Source: Gammaproteobacteria bacterium
Lineage (GTDB): Bacteria > Pseudomonadota > Gammaproteobacteria > GCA-001735895
Assembly: GCA_029882955.1 (NCBI GenBank)
Contig: JAOUJX010000050.1
Span: 1 to 15,430 of the forward strand
Length of the DNA: 15,430 nucleotides
Direction: 5' to 3'
The translations under genes were made by a program, and so were the position numbers. Numbering within the stretch: the first letter of the stretch is position 1; every line of letters begins with the position of its first letter. The notes below the pieces were generated by a model that worked only from the letters and a program-made list of their open reading frames with translations, had not been told where the DNA came from and searched no databases. Shown here one piece after another: positions 7,756-13,743 of this stretch.

Positions 7756-8832
7756 TCAATATGGAAACGGCCATAAACGCAGTTTTTCCTTGGCGATCCG
7801 CCACAGGCGGGCTAGCCCGTGCGGTTCGACAATCAGAAATATTATAATCAATGCGCCGACAGTCATGATTTCGATATGAGCCGCCAGGGCGCTATCGGTG
7901 CCAAAACCATCCACCAGTATATTTTTCAATAGTATCGGCATCAATACCAGGAACCCAGCACCGAGGAATGATCCAAGTACTGAACCCAAACCACCTATAA
8001 TTATCATAAACAAGACCAGGAACGATTGATTTATATCAAAAGCTTCGGTGGGTTCAGCCGATCCTAGCCAGACGGCGAAATATAATGCACCCGCCATGCC
8101 GATGTAAAAAGACGACACTGCGAAGGCGGATAATTTAGCAATCAACGGTCGTACGCCGATGAGTTCTGCAGCAATATCCATGTCACGAATCGCCATCCAG
8201 TTGCGACCGATCCGGCCACGCGCGATGTTCTTGGCGACTAGCGCGAATACTGCGACGATAGTAGCGACCAGGAAATATTTGGCCATAGGCGATCCTTCCG
8301 GGCCGGTGATAATGACACCGAACATCGTCATCGGCGGCGAGGTGATCATGCCAGTGGCATTGTAATTGAAAAACCAGCCGACTTTGTTAAACAGCCAGAT
8401 CAGAAAAAACTGGGAGGCAAGCGTTGCAACGGCAAGGTAAAAACCTTTGATGCGTAATGAAGGCAACCCGAACAAAGAGCCGACTGCTGCGGTGATCAGA
8501 CCCGACAGAATCACCAGAGGGATAAATCCCAGTTCGGGAAAGGCGACCATTAGCTTATATACGGCAAATGCACCGACTGCCATGAAACCACCGGTACCCA
8601 GGGATACCTGACCACAGTAACCGGTAAGAATATTAAGTCCGAGCGCAGCCAGTGAATAAATCAGAAATGGCAGCATGATGGCGTTTAACCAGTACTGGTT
8701 GAGTACCATGGGTACCACGCCAAATGCGACAATTAGTGCAGCAATCACCACATAGCGATCCTGCGCAATAGGGAATAGCGCCTGATCGTCGGCGTAGTTG
8801 GCTTTGAATTGTCCAGTCTCACGATAAATCAT
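7756..8832 (-). CDS. livM: Liv-type ABC importer permease LivM
   Basis: The 358-residue inner-membrane protein has about nine hydrophobic segments (roughly 27-45, 50-70, 80-96, 102-122, 130-148, 184-200, 236-256, 268-300 and 320-336). LivM hallmarks include LGLNILTGYCGQVSLGTGGF (64-83) and GLPSLRIKGFYLAVATLA (122-139). The cytoplasmic coupling loop GRNWMAIRDMDIAAELIGV (209-227) contacts the ATPases. GGLGSVLGSFLGA (280-292) and a C-terminal EPHGL motif (336-340) are also usual for the family. With LivH it forms the translocation channel. The N-terminal tail of about 25 polar residues before the first membrane segment is longer than in many relatives. The ATG lies 4 bases after the livH stop. 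A 123-base gap follows before the binding-protein gene. Confidence 0.92.
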   Translation of the reverse strand: MIYRETGQFKANYADDQALFPIAQDRYVVIAALIVAFGVVPMVLNQYWLNAIMLPFLIYSLAALGLNILTGYCGQVSLGTGGFMAVGAFAVYKLMVAFPELGFIPLVILSGLITAAVGSLFGLPSLRIKGFYLAVATLASQFFLIWLFNKVGWFFNYNATGMITSPPMTMFGVIITGPEGSPMAKYFLVATIVAVFALVAKNIARGRIGRNWMAIRDMDIAAELIGVRPLIAKLSAFAVSSFYIGMAGALYFAVWLGSAEPTEAFDINQSFLVLFMIIIGGLGSVLGSFLGAGFLVLMPILLKNILVDGFGTDSALAAHIEIMTVGALIIIFLIVEPHGLARLWRIAKEKLRLWPFPY

Positions 8833-8836
8833 CGGC

Positions 8837-9733
8837 TTATACTCGTTCTATGATGCGTTCGCCAAACAGGCCTTGTGGGCGGAATAACAGAAATGCCAGC
8901 GCCAGCATGTAGGCGAACCAGTTTTCTAGTGCGCCGCCAACAAACGGGCCCAGATATACTTCTGCCAGCTTTTCGCCGACTCCAATAATCATGCCGCCAA
9001 TGATTGCACCGGGTACCGAGGTGAATCCGCCTAAAATTAGAACGGGCAGGGCTTTAAGGGCGATGAGCGACAGCGAGAACTGTACGCCGGACTTCGAACC
9101 CCACATGATGCCTGCCACCAGTGCGACAATGCCTGATACAGACCAGACGATGACCCAGATAGTATGTAGAGATATTCCGACAGATAATGCCGCCTGATGA
9201 TCGTCGGCAACTGCGCGCAGGGCGCGGCCAATACGAGTCTTCTGAAAAAATATGGCGAGAAAAATGACCAGCGTTGCGGCGGTCGCAGCGGCAAATATCT
9301 CCAGCTTTTCGATATAAATGTCGAAAGTATCGAGCATCCAGTCAGACGCGCCCTGAGGGATGCCGATATCCAGCATCTTAACGTCCGAGCCCCATAAGAT
9401 ATCTCCAAGGCCTTCGAGTACGTAGGCCAGCCCAATAGTCGCCATGAACAGAATAATGGGTTCCTGGTTGACCAGATGCCGCAACATGACCCTTTCGATG
9501 ACCCAGGCCAGTGCAATCATCACCGCGATAGTGCCGATAATCGCAAGCCAGATCGGCATACCAAATTCATCCATGAAACCGACCAGTGTCAGTGCCGCAA
9601 ATAATGCCATGACACCCTGGGCGAAATTGAAAATGCCGGAGGCTTTAAATATCAGCACAAAGCCGAGCGCAACCAGCGAGTACATAACACCGGCCATTAG
9701 ACCGCTGAGGGTGACTTCAATAAAAAATGTCAT
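8837..9733 (-). CDS. livH: Liv-type ABC importer permease LivH
   Basis: The 298-residue inner-membrane protein opens with the LivH pattern GLMAGVMYSLVALGFVLIFK (11-30) followed by ASGIFNFAQGVMAL (31-44). Later hydrophobic stretches lie around 61-80, 92-110, 145-163, 190-210, 225-255 and 271-284. The coupling loop IGRALRAVADDHQAALSVGI (168-187) is a clear match to the LivH motif that docks on the ATP-binding subunits. GGFTSVPGAIIGGMIIGVGE (235-254) and the C-terminal FRPQGLFGE (284-292) are standard. It pairs with LivM, whose gene starts 4 bases downstream, and follows livG after 27 bases. The gene pair order (H before M) is the usual one. Start codon ATG at 9733 fits the first membrane segment; no strong ribosome site is visible. 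Confidence 0.92.
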   Translation of the reverse strand: MTFFIEVTLSGLMAGVMYSLVALGFVLIFKASGIFNFAQGVMALFAALTLVGFMDEFGMPIWLAIIGTIAVMIALAWVIERVMLRHLVNQEPIILFMATIGLAYVLEGLGDILWGSDVKMLDIGIPQGASDWMLDTFDIYIEKLEIFAAATAATLVIFLAIFFQKTRIGRALRAVADDHQAALSVGISLHTIWVIVWSVSGIVALVAGIMWGSKSGVQFSLSLIALKALPVLILGGFTSVPGAIIGGMIIGVGEKLAEVYLGPFVGGALENWFAYMLALAFLLFRPQGLFGERIIERV

Positions 9734-9760
9734 GATGCCAATACCTGAATCATATGAACC

Positions 9761-10549
9761 TTACTCATGAGGGACGCCCAGATAAGCGTCGATGACTTCC
9801 TGATTAGCCCGAACTTCATCGGGGACGCCATCGGCCAGTTGTTTACCGTAGTCGAGTACGACGACGCGATCGGACAAATCCATCACCACGCCCATATCGT
9901 GCTCGATTAGCGCGATAGTGGTGCCAAATTCGTCGTTCACATCGATGATGAAACGTGACATGTCTTCCTTTTCCTCGCTATTCATTCCCGCCATGGGTTC
10001 ATCGAGTAAAAGTAGTTCAGGTTCGGCCGCCAGCGCACGGCCCAGTTCGACGCGCTTTTGCAAACCGTAGGGCAGTTTGCCGACGGGTTTTTTACGAATA
10101 GCCTGGATATCGAGGAAATCGATGATACGTTCTGCCGCTTCGCGATTTTCAAGTTCTTCTTTGCGTGCCGGACCGAGGTGTAAAGCCTGCCAGAAGATAT
10201 TGGTTTTCATTTTCAAATTGCGGCCGGTCATGATGTTATCGAGCGTACTCATGCCCTTAAACAGCGCAATATTCTGGAAGGTACGGGCAATGCCGTGACT
10301 CGCCGCGACATGTGGGGCCATCGCTTTTCGAGTTTCTCCTTTGAAAGTAATGGTACCTTCCTGAGGGTGGTAGAAACCGTTAATGACATTTAACATCGAA
10401 CTTTTTCCGGCACCGTTAGGGCCGATGATCGAGCGAATTTCGCCTTTCTTAATGTCGAAACTGATGTCGTCAAGTACCTTCATGACGCCGAATGAAAGAC
10501 CGATGTTGTTGACTTCGAGGATCGTATCCCCTAACTGGCGTTCACTCAT
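9761..10549 (-). CDS. livG: Liv-type ABC importer, ATP-binding protein LivG
   Basis: From ATG 10549 the protein has 262 residues. Walker A is GPNGAGKS (43-50), the Q-loop region is ARTFQNIALF (88-97), the signature is YGLQKR (161-166), Walker B is LLLLDE (179-184) and the switch His is His217 in LIEHDM. The C-terminal DGVPDEVRANQEVIDAYLG is the LivG ending. It energises import together with LivF. A longer reading from ATG 10588 adds 13 residues. The shorter start is preferred because its ATG overlaps the stop of the upstream acyl-CoA synthetase as ATGA and an AGGAAG ribosome site lies 7 bases upstream (10557-10562). That overlap ties the synthetase and transporter together in translation. Confidence 0.93.
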   Translation of the reverse strand: MSERQLGDTILEVNNIGLSFGVMKVLDDISFDIKKGEIRSIIGPNGAGKSSMLNVINGFYHPQEGTITFKGETRKAMAPHVAASHGIARTFQNIALFKGMSTLDNIMTGRNLKMKTNIFWQALHLGPARKEELENREAAERIIDFLDIQAIRKKPVGKLPYGLQKRVELGRALAAEPELLLLDEPMAGMNSEEKEDMSRFIIDVNDEFGTTIALIEHDMGVVMDLSDRVVVLDYGKQLADGVPDEVRANQEVIDAYLGVPHE

Positions 10550-12519
10550 GCTGCAGCTTCCTGTGGTGAAGATTTGAGTGGGTAGCATTCCGCATTACAA
10601 ATCCTGATGTCAGCTTCAAGCATGCCGGTACGCCCGTCTTCGAAGGTCACCTCGGTAGCGACATGGCATTCCTCGGCATCCGAGTAGAGCGCATTTATCA
10701 GCATTTCGAAACGCTCGGCAACAAAGTTGCGCCGAACTTTACGCGTTCGAGTCAATTCACCATCATCGGCGTCGAGTTCCTTATGGAGTATCAGGAATCG
10801 GCGGATTTGCGAATTACCCAGCCGACTGTCCTGGGCTAAATCGGCATTGACCTTGTCGACGCATTCTTTGATTAGTTGATACACCTCCGGCAGACCGGCC
10901 AGGTCGATGTAGCCGGAATAGGCCAGGTTATTGCGCTCTGCCCAGTTACCAACGGCATCCAGGTCTATGTTGATAAAGGCCGTGCTGTAGTCGCGTTCGT
11001 TACCGTATAACACGGCTTCCTGAATATAGGAGAAGAACTTCAGTTTGTTCTCGATATATTTGGGTGCAAACATGGTGCCGTCGTTGAGCTTGCCGACATC
11101 TTTGGCGCGGTCGATAATTTTCAGATGACCATTCTTATCATCAAAATAACCCGCGTCGCCGGTATGTACCCAGCCACCCTCGGTTTTGGTACTGGCAGTA
11201 GCTTCAGGATTTTTGTAATAGGAATGAAACACACCGGGACTGCGATAAAGGATTTCTCCGTTATCGTTGATTTTAATTTCGACATCGGGAGAAGGTGTGC
11301 CAACGGTGTCGGCGTAGACTTCACCATCGGGTTGTGAACAGATAAATACCATGCACTCAGTCTGACCGTAGAGCTGCTTGATATTAATGCCAAGGGATCG
11401 GTAAAAGTCGAATATCTCCGGCCCGATAGCTTCACCAGCGGTATAGGCCAGCTTGGTTCGACTCAATCCGAGGACGTTGCGCAGCGGCGCGTATACCAAA
11501 ATATTTCCGAGCTTGTAGAGCAGCGAATCCATCAGCGAAACCGATTCGCCATTTAGGATACTGACTCCAACTTTACCCGCATGTGCCATAAAGTAGTGGA
11601 ATATATGACGCTTTATTTTGGCCGCGTCTTCCATCCGAATCATTACCTGGGTCAGCATGTTTTCGTAGACTCGCGGTGGTGCGAAATAGTAAGTCGGCCC
11701 GATTTCTCGCAAATCGTTGGCGACAGTCGAGGCACTTTCGGGGCAGCTAACACAAAAACCGGCCACATAAGACTGTGCGTATGAAAACAGGTTGTCGCCT
11801 ACCCAGGCCATGGGTAGATAGGCCAGCACTTCTTCCTGGTCGGTTAATCCCTCACGAATGATGCCGTTGCGCGCGGTGATGATGCAGTTATCATTGGTTA
11901 AAACCACGCCTTTGGGGTTGCCGGTAGTGCCGGAGGTATACAGCATGATGGCAATATCTTCGCCATGGGTGGAATCGACATGCTGTTGATAAAAATCAGG
12001 ATTACTCTGATCGAATTCGCGACCTTTTTGCTGAATATCTTCAAAATTATGCAAAAACGCATAGTCATAATCGCGCAGGCCGCGTGTTTCGTCGAAGATA
12101 ATATGTTCGATTTTCGGGCAGCGCTCCTTGAGCTCGATAATCTTGTCGACCTGTTCCTGATTTTCTACCAGGGCAATTTTGACGTCGGCATTATCCAGCA
12201 CGTATGACATTTCCTCGGCAACCGAATCCTGGTATAGCGGTACAGGAATTGCCCCGATAGCCTGGGCGGCAGTCATACCCCAGTACATCCGGGGGCGGTT
12301 ATCGCCAATGATGGCAAGCTTGTCACCTCGCTCTAAACCCAGGCTGGCCAGACCGCAGGCCAGTGCGCGAACTTCGGATTCGGTTTCGGACCAGGTCCAT
12401 GATTGCCAGATACCCAGATCTTTTTCCCGAATCGCATCGTGATTCGGGCGCAGACGAGCGTGGCTTAATAAAAGCTTCGGAAATGTGTCCAGTGTCTTTT
12501 CGCTTAACGATTCATTCAT
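10546..12519 (-). CDS. AMP-forming long-chain-type acyl-CoA synthetase (FadD15-like)
   Basis: From ATG 12519 the protein has 657 residues and belongs to the large acyl-CoA synthetase branch (FadD15/FACS type). It activates a carboxylic acid with ATP and CoA, releasing AMP and PPi. Motifs in this numbering: phosphate loop YTSGTTGNPKGVV (194-206), YGQTE (384-388), HTGDAGYF (452-459) and IDRAKDVGKLNDGTMFAPKYIE, whose key residues span 469-490. TRTRKVRRNFVAERF near residue 620 is the late positively charged segment of this branch. A TTG start at 12564 would add 15 residues, but the family homology begins only after the ATG; neither start has a good ribosome site. The gene is the first of the predicted ten-gene operon and overlaps livG by 4 bases, so it probably activates the imported compound. 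The real acyl chain could be short, branched or aromatic. Confidence 0.9.
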   Translation of the reverse strand: MNESLSEKTLDTFPKLLLSHARLRPNHDAIREKDLGIWQSWTWSETESEVRALACGLASLGLERGDKLAIIGDNRPRMYWGMTAAQAIGAIPVPLYQDSVAEEMSYVLDNADVKIALVENQEQVDKIIELKERCPKIEHIIFDETRGLRDYDYAFLHNFEDIQQKGREFDQSNPDFYQQHVDSTHGEDIAIMLYTSGTTGNPKGVVLTNDNCIITARNGIIREGLTDQEEVLAYLPMAWVGDNLFSYAQSYVAGFCVSCPESASTVANDLREIGPTYYFAPPRVYENMLTQVMIRMEDAAKIKRHIFHYFMAHAGKVGVSILNGESVSLMDSLLYKLGNILVYAPLRNVLGLSRTKLAYTAGEAIGPEIFDFYRSLGINIKQLYGQTECMVFICSQPDGEVYADTVGTPSPDVEIKINDNGEILYRSPGVFHSYYKNPEATASTKTEGGWVHTGDAGYFDDKNGHLKIIDRAKDVGKLNDGTMFAPKYIENKLKFFSYIQEAVLYGNERDYSTAFINIDLDAVGNWAERNNLAYSGYIDLAGLPEVYQLIKECVDKVNADLAQDSRLGNSQIRRFLILHKELDADDGELTRTRKVRRNFVAERFEMLINALYSDAEECHVATEVTFEDGRTGMLEADIRICNAECYPLKSSPQEAAA

Positions 12520-12610
12520 GTCAGTTGTTAACAATTGCCGCTGATTTTTCGTTATAAAGGCCAAGTGTCGGTTTTAATATTTGTTATTGTCGACAATCTA
12601 AGCCTAATAG

Positions 12611-12629
12611 TTTACGTTTACGTAAACGT
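12611..12629. promoter_or_regulatory. Palindromic operator upstream of the ten-gene operon (LiuR/MerR-like candidate)
   Basis: On the minus strand bases 12626-12611 read TTTACGTAAACGTAAA: two perfect 7-base half-sites, TTTACGT and ACGTAAA, around AA. A second, overlapping perfect 16-bp palindrome, ACGTTTACGTAAACGT, lies at 12614-12629. The site is 92 bases before the synthetase ATG. It resembles from memory the motif of LiuR, a MerR-family regulator of branched-chain amino acid and fatty acid catabolism in proteobacteria. A TAGACA at 12637-12632 and AT-rich ACTATT/TATTAG about 20-22 bases downstream would place the dyad inside a long MerR-type promoter spacer. The symmetry is seen directly; the regulator identity is inference. 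Confidence 0.55.
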
Positions 12630-12762
12630 TCTGTCTATAGGTATTTGCACGTATTTTATGTGGTTATGATCATTGTTTTCCTGGTTAATTGTCAACAACC
12701 GGGAGAATAATGATATCAGATCTGTCAGCCCGAGTGGGACTCACTGGCCCAATACTGTTTTT

Positions 12763-13617
12763 TTACTCGTCGTAACGATAAAAACCTCGACCGGATTTCC
12801 GACCCAGATAACCCGCATCGACCATTTGCTGCCAGATTGGGCAGGGGCGATATTTCGAATCGCCGAAGCCTTCGTGTAATACCTTGATGACCGCGTAGCA
12901 GGTATCGAGCCCGATTAAGTCAGCCAGCATCAGCGGCCCCATCGGGTGCGCCATGCCGAGTTTCATGATTTCATCGATGCCTTCGGCACTGGCGAGGCCT
13001 TCGTAGTAGACGTAGGCGGCTTCGTTGATCATCGGGATTAAAATTCGGTTGGCGACGAATCCCGGGCTATCTTTTGCTTCAACCGGAACCTTGCCGATGA
13101 ACTCGGACAGGTCGTGTATCTGCTGGTAAACTTCATCGCTGGTTTGCAGGGCACGAATCACTTCCACCAGTTTCATCATCGGTACCGGGTTCATGAAGTG
13201 CATGCCAACGACCTGCTCGGGGCGCTTCGTCACACCGGCGATTCGTGTCAGCGAGATTGACGAGGTATTGCTGGCCAGCAGTGCTTCGGGTTTGCAGACT
13301 TTATCGAGTTGCTCGAATATCTGTAATTTCAAAGCTTCGTTTTCGGTTGCCGCTTCGATGACAATATCGACATCGGCCAGGGCTTCGAGACTGGTAGCGG
13401 TCTCAATATTGGAAAGAGCAGCCTGCTTGTCGGCTTCGGTGATTTTCTCTTTCTTGATCAAACGATCCAGACTGCTGGAAATGGTATCGAGCCCGCGTTG
13501 AACCGCATCCTCGGCGATATCCTGCATGATGACTTTCAGACCGGCCGCGGCGCAAACCTGTACGATGCCGTTACCCATAGTTCCGGCGCCGACTACGCCT
13601 ACTGTTTTGATGTTCAT
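12763..13617 (-). CDS. hbd: 3-hydroxybutyryl-CoA (3-hydroxyacyl-CoA) dehydrogenase
   Basis: The 284-residue monofunctional enzyme has a Rossmann NAD-binding start VGVVGAGTMGNGIVQ (6-20), with the acidic Asp33 ending the second strand, and IEAATENEALK (87-97). Catalytic residues of the family are present: Ser119 in SNTSSIS, His140 in GMHFMNPVP, Glu152 in KLVEVI and Asn190 in DSPGFVANR. The ending GRKSGRGFYRYDE is typical. The length equals the Hbd/PaaH type without a hydratase domain. It oxidises (S)-3-hydroxybutyryl-CoA or longer 3-hydroxyacyl-CoA to the 3-keto form with NAD+ in the cytoplasm. It sits 126 bases after icmF and about 240 bases before the next gene's ATG. With butyryl-CoA as the IcmF product it would serve the same C4 route, after an acyl-CoA dehydrogenase and hydratase. 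A paaH role cannot be excluded. Confidence 0.9.
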   Translation of the reverse strand: MNIKTVGVVGAGTMGNGIVQVCAAAGLKVIMQDIAEDAVQRGLDTISSSLDRLIKKEKITEADKQAALSNIETATSLEALADVDIVIEAATENEALKLQIFEQLDKVCKPEALLASNTSSISLTRIAGVTKRPEQVVGMHFMNPVPMMKLVEVIRALQTSDEVYQQIHDLSEFIGKVPVEAKDSPGFVANRILIPMINEAAYVYYEGLASAEGIDEIMKLGMAHPMGPLMLADLIGLDTCYAVIKVLHEGFGDSKYRPCPIWQQMVDAGYLGRKSGRGFYRYDE

Positions 13618-13642
13618 TTGGTTTATCTACCCGTTTTCTGTT

Positions 13643-13664
13643 ATTGCGGCCCACGAGCCGCAAT
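13643..13664. other. Perfect 8-bp hairpin in the icmF-hbd gap
   Basis: ATTGCGGC (13643-13650) and GCCGCAAT (13657-13664) are exact inverted copies around a 6-base loop. On the transcribed minus strand there is no U-rich tail after the stem, so it is not a convincing intrinsic terminator. It lies about 26 bases upstream of the hbd ATG and could be a processing or mRNA-stability hairpin. Confidence 0.4.
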
Positions 13665-13712
13665 CTATTTAAAATGTGTCCAGGAATAAAGTTTAATCAT
13701 CCTTTCGAATGG

Positions 13713-13733
13713 ATTCCGGATCAAGTCCGGAAT
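13713..13733. repeat. Palindromic ATTCCGGA/TCCGGAAT element after icmF
   Basis: ATTCCGGA (13713-13720) and TCCGGAAT (13726-13733) form a perfect 8-bp stem with a 5-base loop, 10 bases after the icmF stop. On the minus strand the flanks read CGTC before and CCA after the stem. That is the layout of the dispersed palindromic CGTCATTCC...GGAATCCA elements common in proteobacterial intergenic spaces. Only one copy is in this window, so repeat status is from recognition rather than observation. It may also act as a 3' end stabiliser for icmF mRNA. Confidence 0.5.
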
Positions 13734-13743
13734 GACGAAGCTT

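Noticed and set aside
7749..7775. Intrinsic terminator after livM (short stem plus seven T)
   Set aside because: The stem is only 5 bp and AT-rich and lies inside the coding end; a full terminator would separate livM from its binding protein. Kept only as a possible attenuator.
10550..10588. Longer LivG start at ATG 10588
   Set aside because: The ATG at 10549 has an AGGAAG site at 7 bases and overlaps the upstream stop as ATGA; the extra 13 residues do not look like LivG.
12520..12564. TTG start for the acyl-CoA synthetase adding 15 residues
   Set aside because: Family-like sequence begins after the ATG at 12519, and the TTG has no ribosome site. The extension cannot be fully excluded.
12667..12695. 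Perfect TTGACA (-35) on the minus strand at 12695-12690
   Set aside because: No acceptable -10 at 16-18 bases; the best match, CATAAC, needs a 21-base spacer. It is probably chance in an AT-rich gap.
12721..12762. Terminator after hbd
   Set aside because: Only 4-bp stems are seen (AGTG/CACT and GAGT/ACTC) and there is no U-tract after them on the transcribed strand.
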